Part shown: in pieces, positions 1-8,288 of the stretch
Numbering within the stretch: position 1 is the stretch's first letter
Layout: every line of letters starts with the position of its first letter
NCBI RefSeq assembly: GCF_000382045.1
Contig: NZ_KB907460.1
Coordinates: 1-64,000 of the forward strand
From: Variovorax atrisoli 110B
Lineage (GTDB): Bacteria; Pseudomonadota; Gammaproteobacteria; Burkholderiales; Burkholderiaceae_C
Direction of reading: 5' to 3'
Length of the DNA stretch: 64,000 bases
The notes under the pieces: model-generated
Databases searched by the model: none
What the model saw: only the letters and a program-made list of their open reading frames with translations
What the model was told of the DNA's origin: nothing
Position numbers and translations under genes: made by a program

Positions 1-177
1 AAGGTGGAGCACCCGTTTCGGGTGATCAAGCGTCAGTTCGGCTTGGCAAAGGTGAGATTCAAGGGATTAGCCAAGAACACTGCGCACGTGATCACGCTGT
101 TTGCGCTGTCGAACTTGTGGATGGTCAGAAGGAAACTGATTGCGATGATGGGACAGCTGCGCCCGCAGGCAGCGTGA
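1..177 (+). CDS. IS5-family transposase, C-terminal fragment
   Basis: Frame 1 is open from the first base to a TGA at 175-177, giving 58 visible residues. Residues 3-10 carry a Glu followed six residues later by a Lys (E-HPFRVI-K). This is the third acidic residue of the DDE triad within the E-x6-K part of the IS5/IS4 signature. The two catalytic Asp residues lie upstream of the window. The hydrophobic stretch near residues 31-42 and the basic C-terminus are usual for this group. It would cut and join the ends of its own element. Confidence 0.85.
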   Translation, partial: KVEHPFRVIKRQFGLAKVRFKGLAKNTAHVITLFALSNLWMVRRKLIAMMGQLRPQAA

Positions 178-292
178 AGGGGGCATAGAAGCCCTCAAAC
201 GCATCGGATGCTCGGTGCAACGAGCCTGCGAGTGCAGCGGGACCGCACGCACCCTCTTCAGCCGGCCAATTTACGACTTGATCAGACGTTCC
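1..292 (+). mobile_element. 3' end of an IS5-family insertion sequence
   Basis: The window opens inside this element. It contains the last part of a DDE transposase (stop at 177) and a non-coding tail. The right end is placed at 292 because the next four bases, 293-296, are CTAG, which fits the 4-bp YTAR target duplication of IS5-type elements. The last bases, read on the minus strand from 292, begin GGAACGTCTGATCAAGTCG and form a plausible terminal inverted repeat. The left end is outside the window, so the repeat and the duplication cannot be confirmed here. The element lies inside a reverse transcriptase gene and truncates it. Confidence 0.75.
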
Positions 293-954
293 CTAGGATC
301 TGTTTCTGAGCTATTCCAATAATCAGGAAAAACAAAGGGGCATCGATCAGCGCGATGCATCTGATACTGAAGTTCAAGCTCGTCCCGCTCATCATTCTCA
401 AGGTTGTCCGCCTTGGATTGACCGGTTGCGGCTGCAGAAACCGCCAACGCAATATGGCGCCTAAATAGCGGCCAAGCCTGCTGAAACGGTCGATAGATTC
501 GGCCAGAGGAATGTCTGTATGGACCGATTTTTCGAGTCTTCTTGCCATGGGAATCTTCTTCAATCCATGTGGACCGGAAGAGTCTGTTGCCATAGCTCCA
601 AACAGGCATCTTTGTATCGACATGGCGCCCCAACACGTTCACAACTGCAGTCCAAGCGACTTGATCTCTGATCGTGAAGTGGAAGTATTGCCGAACCCTT
701 GGATTTCCATCTCCATCAGGGTTCTTCGGGAAAGCCATCGGCCGAATCGGTGACATCCGAAATCTTCCAGAGCAAAGATCGTCACTCAGACTATGGAGTT
801 CGCGACCCAAATGAACTTCAAAGGAGGCGAGGTCCGCTTCGTCGATCCAGATGTCGCCGGGGACGGAGGCCCGTTTCACCTTCTCCCATGCCCAACGCAT
901 GTTCAATTCGTCGCATACTTGATCCAGAAAACTACGCATTTTTTCCTCGTGCAA
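271..954 (-). pseudogene. Reverse transcriptase, truncated by IS insertion before the catalytic motifs
   Basis: The 227-residue reading frame has the N-terminal part of a bacterial RNA-directed DNA polymerase. Residues about 62-125 match RT motifs 0 to 2: G-RF..PIRP..FPK, then PRVRQYFHFTIRDQVAW and WSYGNRL, the equivalent of the SYGFRP block in group II intron RTs. A GPYRH....YRPFQQAWPLFRRH block follows at 145-167. The catalytic Y/FxDD motif is absent because host sequence stops near residue 220. The last residues (about ERLIKS) come from the end of the inserted IS5-type element. The start overlaps the primase-like gene by 23 bases, so the two were probably translationally coupled. It resembles uncharacterised or defence-associated RTs rather than intron RTs, but I cannot name the class. 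It is probably inactive in this strain. Confidence 0.75.
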
Positions 955-1969
955 TCACGTCGCTAGCATCCATGCCTTCAGGTGGAATCGCAAACCGAAC
1001 GCTCTTGCTTCTCGCCCGAAACTCATTTGCAAGGCATTTCATGAACTTTTCGCCCGCGGTATCCCCATCGGGAACGCCCACTAAGTCAAATGGAAGTAGC
1101 TCTTCAACCCATTCGGAGCGAAACGATGTGGCCCCTAAAACCGCGACTGCTGCAAATCCAGCCCCCTCCATGGCAACTGCGTCCGGAACGCCCTCACAAA
1201 TGTGGAGGAGACCCCCTTTCCGCAACTGCCGAAGCCTCTCGCGGTTGAACATAGGTTTGGGGATGCCGCTTGGGCCAAAGAATTTCATACTGCTCTCCAG
1301 GCAGCGAACTTGAAGGTATTCTGTAGCCGCCCCGGACTTGAAGGGGAAGAGCAGAGCGTAGCCATACCAACTTAGTGCTCGTCGGCTCCCAGATAGTCCC
1401 GCGGCGCGGATTCGCTCTGCACCCCAGTGCTTCTCGAGTTTTAGATAAGCCTTGGTTGGATTTACGAGTTCAACGATGCCAAACTTGAGCGCCAGTTCGG
1501 GTGAAATTCCGTGAGCTTGGAGGTAATTGATCCCCAAAGATGCTTTTACAGGGCCGCAGTGCGCTGTCAACCAACCGTATAGCTCAGGGTCAGGCCTATT
1601 TGAGGGGACAGAAGTCGAGGGAACGACTGACTGAGGCTTTGTAGGCCGTGCAATGGAACGCGCGAGTCTACTGGGTGGTACGTCGCTGCCGGCGACGCCG
1701 AAATGGCTGCAGAGCCAGTTGCAGGCGTCTATAAACCCTAAGCCATGAATTTTCCGGACGAGCGCGATTGCGTCGCCATGTTCACCGCATCCAAAGCACT
1801 TCCAAGTGTTTCTCGTCTTGCTGACTGTGAAGCTCGGACTCGCCGTATCGTGTCCGTTGAAGCACATTGCCTTGCTGCCGCGCAGGATGATCCCCATGGC
1901 TGCCGCGACTTCCGCCATTGGCAATTCGCGCAGGCGTGCGAGCGTCTGATCGCTCAGTTGCGTCGGCAT
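932..1969 (-). CDS. DnaG-like protein with CHC2 zinc finger and Toprim domain
   Basis: Numbered from the start chosen here, the 345-residue protein has a CHC2-type zinc finger at about 36-66 (C-x3-H, then CFGCGEHGD). A middle region follows, then a Toprim domain at about 245-310 with the acidic residues in CEG and PDGDTAGE. This is the layout of a small bacterial or phage primase, without a visible DnaB-interaction tail. A start 33 bases further upstream (2002) is open, but its purine-rich stretch sits directly against the ATG. The start at 1969 has AAAGG about seven bases ahead and is preferred. The stop lies 23 bases inside the reverse transcriptase gene, so the pair forms one unit. A primase-like protein coupled to an RT suggests a plasmid, phage or defence module. 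The function is not established. Confidence 0.75.
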   Translation of the reverse strand: MPTQLSDQTLARLRELPMAEVAAAMGIILRGSKAMCFNGHDTASPSFTVSKTRNTWKCFGCGEHGDAIALVRKIHGLGFIDACNWLCSHFGVAGSDVPPSRLARSIARPTKPQSVVPSTSVPSNRPDPELYGWLTAHCGPVKASLGINYLQAHGISPELALKFGIVELVNPTKAYLKLEKHWGAERIRAAGLSGSRRALSWYGYALLFPFKSGAATEYLQVRCLESSMKFFGPSGIPKPMFNRERLRQLRKGGLLHICEGVPDAVAMEGAGFAAVAVLGATSFRSEWVEELLPFDLVGVPDGDTAGEKFMKCLANEFRARSKSVRFAIPPEGMDASDVIARGKNA

Positions 1970-2437
1970 GGCTGCCTTTGTACTGGTTCGCCGCAAAACC
2001 ATCTCCTCGCGCCAGTTTCCGTTCTCTTACGGAAATTGTCCCATAGAGACAATGCAAATGTGGTTGCCAGTCCGCTAACGTCTGAACGCACACATGCCTG
2101 CGGTGGCAGCCAATCGGGCAAGGTAGTTACGTCAGGATCAACCAGAGAGTGCACCTGCCCTCACAGGCCGTGTTCAAAGATCAAGAAATCCGGCGTATCT
2201 CGTCCGCACGCCCACACCAGCGCTACAGCATTCAATATGCAGACTTGAAACTATTCCGACATCCCATAAACAAGGTAGTCGTGCGACGCGAAGCTGCCAA
2301 TGCGATTTCGTCCATACGAGAACACGGAATAAGCGAAAGCAGACCCTTAAGAGGGCAGGCATTCTTCGTGCGGGCCCTTCCGCATCACGACGTTGAACAG
2401 GGCACGCCAACTCCGCAGGCCCTCTCAACCCAACCCC
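1970..2437. other. Gene-free lower-GC stretch upstream of the primase/RT pair
   Basis: No convincing gene was found on either strand in these 468 bases. The short open frames lack family resemblance and plausible start signals. It must hold the promoter of the minus-strand primase/RT unit and the island-chromosome junction, and could encode a small RNA. The palindrome at 2035-2053 is the only clear structure seen. No direct repeat that would mark an attachment site was recognised. Confidence 0.5.
2035..2053. promoter_or_regulatory. Candidate operator palindrome upstream of the primase/RT unit
   Basis: ATTGTC and GACAAT form a perfect inverted repeat with a 7-base spacer. The site lies about 66-84 bases upstream of the primase start at 1969, where an operator or promoter element would be expected. 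The regulator is unknown. Confidence 0.35.
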
Positions 2438-3391
2438 TCAATACCCCCGCCCCGGATCAACCACATCCATCGGCTCTTCCCCCTCCGCCACACGCAGGAT
2501 ATTCGCCGCGATCTGCCGCGCAGACGAGGAGGGAATAGCAACCGAAGCCAGATGCGGCGTAATCAGCACCTGCGGCATGCCCCACAGCGGATCATCGGCA
2601 GGCAGCGGCTCGCGCTCGAACACATCGAGCGTCGCGCTGCCGATATGCCCGCTCTGCAGCAGCGCAGTCAGCGCCGCCTGATCGACCAGCGCCCCGCGGG
2701 CCACATTCACGAAGGCGGCGCCGGGCCGCATACGCTCCAGCCGTGCGCGGTCGAAAAGGCCCTTCGTCTGCGGCGTGAGCGGCAGCATCAGCACGACGAT
2801 GTCGGCCTGGCCGAGCACGGTGTCCAGCGTCTCCATGCCAGAGAAGCATTCCACGCCTTCGATCAGCCGCTGGCTGCGCGACCAGCCCAGCGTTCTGAAG
2901 CCCTGGCGCTGCACTTCGGTTGCGGCCATGGCGCCGAGATGGCCCAGGCCGAGCACGGCCACCGTGATTTCCTCGGGCGAGCGCGGGTGGCGGTAGGCCC
3001 ATTCGCCGCGCCGTTGGGCCTGCTCGAAGTGGGGAATGTCGCGCGCATGGCGCAGCACGGCGAACAGCACGTAGCCGGCCATCATGCGAGACATGTTCGG
3101 ATCGGTGATGCGTGTGATGGGGATGCCGGCGGGCAGGTCGCTGCGCGAGACCAGGGCGTCGACGCCGGCGCCCAGGTTGACGATGAGCCGCAGGTTCGGC
3201 ATCTGCTGGAAGAAGCCCTCGGGCGGCTTCCACACCATCGCGTAATGCACGTCCTCGGGCCGCTCGAGGGCGCTGGAGTGGACCACCTGCAGGTCGGGCA
3301 GTTGCGCCTGCAGTGCCTTCTGCCATGCACCGAAATCGTCGAAGTCGCTGTAGAAGACCAGGGTGCCGAGGCGCTGCTGCTGCTGTGCCAT
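2438..3391 (-). CDS. D-2-hydroxyacid dehydrogenase, GhrA-like
   Basis: This 317-residue protein of the D-isomer-specific 2-hydroxyacid dehydrogenase family would reduce a glyoxylate or hydroxypyruvate-type 2-oxoacid with NAD(P)H. The nucleotide fold is marked by GLGHLG in the middle of the protein. The catalytic Arg (NVARGALVD), Glu (FEREPLP) and His (TPHLAS) are all present. The frame is open further upstream, but the ATG at 3391 follows directly on the upstream gene and gives the usual N-terminus. It is the last gene of a five-gene minus-strand run. The substrate cannot be fixed from sequence. Confidence 0.85.
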   Translation of the reverse strand: MAQQQQRLGTLVFYSDFDDFGAWQKALQAQLPDLQVVHSSALERPEDVHYAMVWKPPEGFFQQMPNLRLIVNLGAGVDALVSRSDLPAGIPITRITDPNMSRMMAGYVLFAVLRHARDIPHFEQAQRRGEWAYRHPRSPEEITVAVLGLGHLGAMAATEVQRQGFRTLGWSRSQRLIEGVECFSGMETLDTVLGQADIVVLMLPLTPQTKGLFDRARLERMRPGAAFVNVARGALVDQAALTALLQSGHIGSATLDVFEREPLPADDPLWGMPQVLITPHLASVAIPSSSARQIAANILRVAEGEEPMDVVDPGRGY

Positions 3392-3393
3392 CT

Positions 3394-3882
3394 TCAGGCG
3401 CTCTTCTGCTGCTGTTCGCTGGCACTGCGAACCAGGCGGGCCACGGCCTCGATCGCGAACTCGTAGCCGTCGCCGCCCAGGCCTGCGATCACGCCATGGG
3501 CCGCCTTGGAGATGAAGGAGTGGTGGCGGAAGGGCTCGCGCTTCCAGATGTTGCTCATGTGGGCCTCGATGATCTTGCCGGGGAAGGCCAGCAGTGCGTC
3601 GAGTATGGCGATCGATGTGTAGGTGAGGCCTGCCGCGTTGATGACGATGCCGTCGGCCACGCCGCGCGCTTCCTGGATCCAGTCGATCAGCTGGCCTTCG
3701 TGGTTGCTTTGCAGAAAGCGCAGGTCCACGCCCAGCGAGGCGGCCTTCTGCTCGCAGCGCGACTGCAGCACCGGAAAGCTGTCGCTGCCGTAGGTCTTGT
3801 TGGCATCCAGGCCATAGAGGTTGGCGTTGGGCCCGTTGAGAAACCAGACCGTGAGGGGAGGAAGCGTGGTGGTGTTGCTCAT
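3394..3882 (-). CDS. Type II 3-dehydroquinate dehydratase homologue with altered active site
   Basis: The 162-residue protein has the AroQ flavodoxin-like fold signatures: LNGPN near residue 15, the Tyr-Gly pair at 31-32, QSNHEGQLIDWI at about 58-69, EAHMSN at about 106-111 and FRHHS. Active members use an Arg five residues before the catalytic Tyr; here that position is Asp26. The HTS motif is YTS at residues 88-90. The catalytic Tyr31 and His108 remain. The altered Arg and the catabolic neighbourhood suggest a paralogue acting on another substrate rather than a shikimate-pathway enzyme. It sits two bases ahead of the dehydrogenase gene and follows the GST gene. Confidence 0.8.
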   Translation of the reverse strand: MSNTTTLPPLTVWFLNGPNANLYGLDANKTYGSDSFPVLQSRCEQKAASLGVDLRFLQSNHEGQLIDWIQEARGVADGIVINAAGLTYTSIAILDALLAFPGKIIEAHMSNIWKREPFRHHSFISKAAHGVIAGLGGDGYEFAIEAVARLVRSASEQQQKSA

Positions 3883-3893
3883 CGTGGGTGCTT

Positions 3894-4508
3894 TCAGGCT
3901 TCGTGGGGAAGGGTGGCCTGCATGGCGGGCAGTTGCGCGAACCCGGCATACCAGCGCGTTGCGGCGGGGTGGCTGGCGCGCCAGTCCAGTTCGGGAAAGC
4001 GGAAGTCGAGGTAGCCCAGGCCGCAGCCGATGGCGACTTCGCCGATGGTGGGGCCAGCCGTTGCCAGCTCCGGCGCGATGGCCTCGATGGCGCCCAGGCA
4101 GGCCGTGACCTTGGTCAGCAGCGCCTGGCGCCAGACGGGCCACTGCATTTCAGTGGGCCGCGCCGTGAGTTCGTAGCGCGCAAGCAATGCGGCGTCGAGC
4201 AGGCCGTCGCCCATCGACTGGCGCGTGAGCGCCTTCCAGCGCGCGGGGCCGGCCGGTGGAAAGATGCCGGCGCTGCCCAGGCTGTCGATGTATTCGCAGA
4301 TCACGCGGCTGTCGTAGAGCGACTCGCCGTCGTCCAGCACCAGCGTCGGCACCTTGGCCAGCGGGTTGTGCGCCGCGATGCGGTTGTCGCGGCGCACCGG
4401 GTGAGCGGCGCTGTCGAGCCACTCGATGCGTTCGGCCTGGCCGCTCAGGTGGGCGCAGACCATGACCTTGCGCACGAAGGGCGAGGTGGGGGCGTACAGC
4501 AGTCGCAT
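3894..4508 (-). CDS. Glutathione S-transferase family protein
   Basis: The 204-residue protein has an N-terminal thioredoxin-like domain (MRLLYAPTSPFVRKV, then KVPTL and the glutathione-binding SR in YDSRVICEYID) and an all-alpha C-terminal half. Its length is typical of bacterial GSTs. The ATG at 4508 gives the normal N-terminus; the frame upstream is a shadow of the quinone reductase gene. It lies between the AroQ-like and oxidoreductase genes with short gaps, so it is probably co-transcribed. It may conjugate or isomerise an intermediate of the same pathway; the substrate is unknown. Confidence 0.85.
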   Translation of the reverse strand: MRLLYAPTSPFVRKVMVCAHLSGQAERIEWLDSAAHPVRRDNRIAAHNPLAKVPTLVLDDGESLYDSRVICEYIDSLGSAGIFPPAGPARWKALTRQSMGDGLLDAALLARYELTARPTEMQWPVWRQALLTKVTACLGAIEAIAPELATAGPTIGEVAIGCGLGYLDFRFPELDWRASHPAATRWYAGFAQLPAMQATLPHEA

Positions 4509-4513
4509 GATGC

Positions 4514-5524
4514 TCAAGGCTCCAGGACGAGTTTGCCGAACACCTGGCCGCTCTCCAGCAGCGCATGGGCCTGTGCGGCCTGGGCCAGCGGCAGCCGCGC
4601 GTGCAGGCGCGGCGCGATGCGTCCGCTGGCGAGCAGCGGCAGCACGTGGCGCGAGATGGCCTGCGCCATGCGTGCCTTCTCGGCATGCGTCTGCGGGCGC
4701 ATGGTGGAGGAATGCAGGCTCAGCTGGCGCTGCATCAGCGTGAGCAGTTCGACCGTGACGGCGGAGCCCTGCATGAAAGAAAGGCTCACGTGCCGGCCGC
4801 CGAAGGCCATGGCCTGCAGGTTGCGGCGCACATAGTCGCCGCCGACGATGTCCAGCACCACGTCCACGCCGCGCCCGCCGGTGAAGTCGAGGCAGGCCTG
4901 CACGAAGTCGGTGGTAGGCCAGCAGATTGCGAGGTCCGCGCCCATGGTTTTCAGATCGGCGAAGCGGGCCTCGTCGCTGGCGGTCGCGATGACGGTGCAG
5001 CCGGCCGCATGCGCCATCTGCACCGCGAGCGAGCCGATGCCGCCCGTGGCGCCGTGGATCAGCACGGTCTCGCCCATGGCCAGCCGGCCCAGCTCGAATA
5101 GGTTGTGCCAGACGGTGAAGAGCCCTTCCGGCAGGGCCGCGGCCTCTGCGTCGGACAGGCGGGCCGGCACTGCGAACGAATGGTCCACCGCGGCCACGCA
5201 CCAGGGCGCATAGCCGCCGCCGGGCACGAGCGCCATGCGCCGCGTGCCGCGCAGCGCAGGGTCGACGCCCGGTCCGCAGGCGACGACCTCGCCACAGACT
5301 TCGAGCCCCAGCACGTCGGTGACGCCGGGCGCCGGCTTGGCGATGCCCTGGCGCTGCATGATGTCGGGCCGGTTGATGCCGCCGGCCAGCACGCGCAGCA
5401 GCACCTCGCCGGGGCGGGGTTGCGGCACGGGCCGCTCGACCAGCACGAGCACGCTGGCATCGCCCGGTTCGCGGGCCACGATGGCCTGCATGGTGGAGGG
5501 CAGCGCTTCGGTCATGGCGTTCAT
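4514..5524 (-). CDS. Quinone oxidoreductase-like MDR family protein
   Basis: The 336-residue medium-chain dehydrogenase/reductase has a GroES-like N-terminal domain and an NADP-binding domain with HGATGGIGSLAVQMA near residue 155. It lacks the Cys/His set of zinc alcohol dehydrogenases, so it is a QOR-type (PIG3-like) NADPH-dependent reductase. Likely substrates are quinones or enones. It overlaps the ABC ATPase gene by four bases (ATGA) and is followed five bases later by the GST gene, which supports one transcript. Confidence 0.85.
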   Translation of the reverse strand: MNAMTEALPSTMQAIVAREPGDASVLVLVERPVPQPRPGEVLLRVLAGGINRPDIMQRQGIAKPAPGVTDVLGLEVCGEVVACGPGVDPALRGTRRMALVPGGGYAPWCVAAVDHSFAVPARLSDAEAAALPEGLFTVWHNLFELGRLAMGETVLIHGATGGIGSLAVQMAHAAGCTVIATASDEARFADLKTMGADLAICWPTTDFVQACLDFTGGRGVDVVLDIVGGDYVRRNLQAMAFGGRHVSLSFMQGSAVTVELLTLMQRQLSLHSSTMRPQTHAEKARMAQAISRHVLPLLASGRIAPRLHARLPLAQAAQAHALLESGQVFGKLVLEP

Positions 5525-6651
5525 GGCTGGGGGCTGAAGACGCTCACGCCTTCAGGTGCGAGCGCCAGTCCTGCCACAGAGCCGACCGGCCATTGCCGCA
5601 TGGCCGTGAGGCCCGGGCTGCGCACGGTGACGATCTGGCGTGCCGTCATCGGCAGGTCGACGTCGACGAAGGTGTTGATGTGGTCGCCCTGGAACACGTG
5701 ATTGACCACGGTGCCGCTGAGCACCGAGGCCGGGTGCAGGTTCTCCAGCCGCAGATGCTCTGGCCGCACGTACACGTCGAGTCGCTCGCCTTCGTGCGAG
5801 GCGTGCACGAGCCGGTCCTGCGACAGGCTGATGAGGCCCGAGCCCAGGCGCAACTGCACGTCGCCCGCGCCCTTGCCGTGGTAGTAGGCAGGCAGGATGT
5901 TCACGTCGCCCAGGAAGGATGCGACGAAGGGGTCCTGCGGACTCTGGTAGAGCTCGGCCGGCGGCGCGATCTGGCGGATCACGCCCGCCGACATCACCGC
6001 GATGCGGTCGGACATGGCCAGCGCCTCGCCCTGGTCGTGCGTGACGAACACGGTGGTCAGGCCCAGGCGGCGCTGGATCTCGCGGATCTCCACCTGCATG
6101 GAGCCGCGCAGGCTCTTGTCGAGGGCCGAGAAGGGTTCGTCGAGCAGCAGCACCTTGGGCTGGATGACGAGCGCGCGCGCCAGTGCCACGCGCTGCTGCT
6201 GGCCGCCCGAGAGTTCGCGCGGCTTGCGGTGGCCGAGGCCGTCGAGCTTGACCATGGCCATGGCATCGCGAATGCGCCTGGCCGCTTCGTCCGTGGGCAC
6301 GCCCTGCATGCGCAGGCCGTAGCCGATGTTGCGCTCCACCGTCATGTGCGGGAACAGCGCGTAGTTCTGGAACACGAGGCCGATCTTGCGCAGGTGCGGC
6401 GGGTCGCTGGTGACGGGGCGGCCGTCGATGAAGACTTCGCCGCTGTCGGCCTCGGCGAAGCCTGCGATCAGGTTCAGCAGCGTGGTCTTGCCGCAGCCCG
6501 AAGGCCCCAGCAGTGTGAGGAACTCGCCGCGCCGGATCTTCAGCGAGACCTCGCGCAGCACGGTCTGGTCGTGGTACTTCTTGACCACGCCTTCGATGCT
6601 GACGGCCACATCGGCCGCATTGGGGCCGAGCTCGGGAGGGACAGGATTCAT
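5521..6651 (-). CDS. ABC transporter ATPase, PotA-like
   Basis: The 376-residue ATPase has Walker A (GPSGCGKTT), the signature LSGGQQQRVALARAL, Walker B (VLLLDEPFSALD), the switch His (VTHDQ) and a C-terminal TOBE region from about residue 290. These are features of the spermidine/putrescine and Fe3+ import subfamily. No permease or receptor gene adjoins it. The matching receptor and permease genes lie about 5 kb away at 11945-14691 on the other strand and lack an ATPase, so it very likely serves that transporter. It is the first gene of the five-gene minus-strand run. Confidence 0.9.
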   Translation of the reverse strand: MNPVPPELGPNAADVAVSIEGVVKKYHDQTVLREVSLKIRRGEFLTLLGPSGCGKTTLLNLIAGFAEADSGEVFIDGRPVTSDPPHLRKIGLVFQNYALFPHMTVERNIGYGLRMQGVPTDEAARRIRDAMAMVKLDGLGHRKPRELSGGQQQRVALARALVIQPKVLLLDEPFSALDKSLRGSMQVEIREIQRRLGLTTVFVTHDQGEALAMSDRIAVMSAGVIRQIAPPAELYQSPQDPFVASFLGDVNILPAYYHGKGAGDVQLRLGSGLISLSQDRLVHASHEGERLDVYVRPEHLRLENLHPASVLSGTVVNHVFQGDHINTFVDVDLPMTARQIVTVRSPGLTAMRQWPVGSVAGLALAPEGVSVFSPQP

Positions 6652-6918
6652 GGCCGAAACGATAAGTCAATCGGCTGCCATCGGGCATTTGCAGATATTG
6701 AGCCGGCCCCTCGGAAAAAACGAAACAGGCGCTTTCTCCAGCGTTGCGCAACGTCTTGCGGGCGTCGCGGCCGCGCTTCGCTTTTTCCTAAGCCTTGCGT
6801 CTGAAAAACATGATTTTCAAACGCCATGCCCTTCATCAGACTCGGCCCCCAATCGGTGTGTGGCAGCGCCGGCCTGCCCGGCCGAAACAGCCCCGTCGAT
6901 CATCCTGAGGAACATCAA

Positions 6919-8169
6919 ATGTCTGTGGAGAAAATCAATACCCTGGTGGTCGGCGCAGGCCAGGCCGGTATCGCGATGAGCGAGCATCTGGCGGCCATGG
7001 GTGTCTCGCACCTCGTGCTCGAACGCAATCGCATCGCGGAGCGCTGGCGTTCGGAGCGCTGGGATTCGCTGGTCGCCAACGGCCCGGCCTGGCACGACCG
7101 CTTTCCGGGGCTGAAGTTCGAGGGCATCTCGCCCGAGGCCTTTCCGCCCAAGGAGCGCATGGCGCAGTACTTCGAGGACTACGCAGCCATGCTGAAGGCC
7201 CCAGTGCGCACCGGCGTGGAGGTGCAGCGCGTCGAGCGCCATGTCGGCCGACCGGGCTTCAAGGTGAGCACTTCGCAAGGCGTGATCGAGGCGATGAACG
7301 TGGTCGCGGCCACCGGCCCGTTCCAGATCCCGGCCTATCCCGCCATCGTGCCGGCCGATGCGCCGGTCGCGCAGCTGCATTCATCGGCCTACAAGAACCC
7401 GGGCCAGCTGGCCGACGGCGCGGTGCTGGTGGTCGGGGCGGGCGCTTCGGGCTCGCAGATCGCCGAAGAGCTGCGCCAGGCCGGCCGCAAGGTGTACCTG
7501 TCGGTGGGCGAGCATTACCGCCCGCCGCGCTCGTACCGCGGCCGCGACTACTGCTGGTGGCTGGGCGCGCTCGGCCTGTGGGACGAAGTCCGCATCAAGC
7601 CGAAGAAGAAGCACGTGGCCTTCGCCGTGAGCGGCTACGAGGGCGGCCGCACGGTGGACTTCCGGCGCCTGGCCCACGCGGGCATCGAGCTGGTGGGCCT
7701 GACCGAGTCCTACGAGGGCGGCGTGATGCGCTTCGCCGAAGGCCTGGCCCGCAACGTGGCCGAGGGTGACCAGGCGTACTTCGACGTGCTGCGCGAAGCC
7801 GACGCGTACATCGAGCAGAACGGCCTGCCGTTCCCGCCCGAGCCCGAGGCCTGGGAGCTTCTGCCCGACCCCGCATGCCTGACCGAGCCCACGCTGAGCC
7901 TGAACCTGCGCGAGGCCGGCATCACGACCGTGCTGTGGGCCACGGGCTTCAAGTTCGACTACAGCTGGCTGCAGGTCAACGCCTTCCACGAGAACGGCGA
8001 GCCGTACCACAAGCGCGGCATCTCGGCCGAAAGCGGCATCTACTTCCTGGGGCTGCCGAACCTGGTGAATCGTGCCTCGTCGTTCATCTACGGCGTGTGG
8101 CATGACGCCAAGTACATCGCCGACCACATCCTTTTGCAGCAGGGCTACATGTCCTACGAAAAGAGCTGA
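6919..8169 (+). CDS. Flavin-containing monooxygenase
   Basis: The 416-residue protein has an FAD-binding GAGQAGIAMSEHL near residue 10 and a second Rossmann motif (GAGASGSQIAEEL) near residue 176. The ATG-like WATGFKFDYSWL motif in the C-terminal third is also typical of class B FMOs. The start at 6919 is preceded by a GAGG about nine bases away; the open frame upstream is not supported. It would oxygenate a nitrogen, sulfur or carbonyl centre using NADPH and O2. It is divergent from the ABC ATPase run and convergent with the deacetylase gene. The substrate is unknown. Confidence 0.85.
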   Translation: MSVEKINTLVVGAGQAGIAMSEHLAAMGVSHLVLERNRIAERWRSERWDSLVANGPAWHDRFPGLKFEGISPEAFPPKERMAQYFEDYAAMLKAPVRTGVEVQRVERHVGRPGFKVSTSQGVIEAMNVVAATGPFQIPAYPAIVPADAPVAQLHSSAYKNPGQLADGAVLVVGAGASGSQIAEELRQAGRKVYLSVGEHYRPPRSYRGRDYCWWLGALGLWDEVRIKPKKKHVAFAVSGYEGGRTVDFRRLAHAGIELVGLTESYEGGVMRFAEGLARNVAEGDQAYFDVLREADAYIEQNGLPFPPEPEAWELLPDPACLTEPTLSLNLREAGITTVLWATGFKFDYSWLQVNAFHENGEPYHKRGISAESGIYFLGLPNLVNRASSFIYGVWHDAKYIADHILLQQGYMSYEKS

Positions 8170-8190
8170 TCGCGCACGGTGCGTGAATGA

Positions 8191-8224
8191 GAAGGCCGCC
8201 GGATCCTGCGATCCGGCGGCCTTC
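8191..8224. terminator. Bidirectional terminator hairpin
   Basis: A perfect 15-bp stem (GAAGGCCGCCGGATC and its complement) closes a CTGC loop. It lies between the convergent monooxygenase and deacetylase genes and could end both transcripts. Confidence 0.75.
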
Positions 8225-8288
8225 GTCATTCGATGCGCGCCGTGGGCAGCGGCATCTCGTGACCCGGCTGATCTATCGATCTATCCGA

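Noticed and set aside
511..1313. Plus-strand open frames opposite the RT and primase-like genes
   Set aside because: The minus-strand products have clear RT and CHC2/Toprim motifs that explain the region.
2174..2428. 84-codon minus-strand frame between the primase/RT unit and the dehydrogenase gene
   Set aside because: There is no recognisable motif, the composition is Arg/Cys-rich, and there is no convincing ribosome site. It is treated as non-coding.
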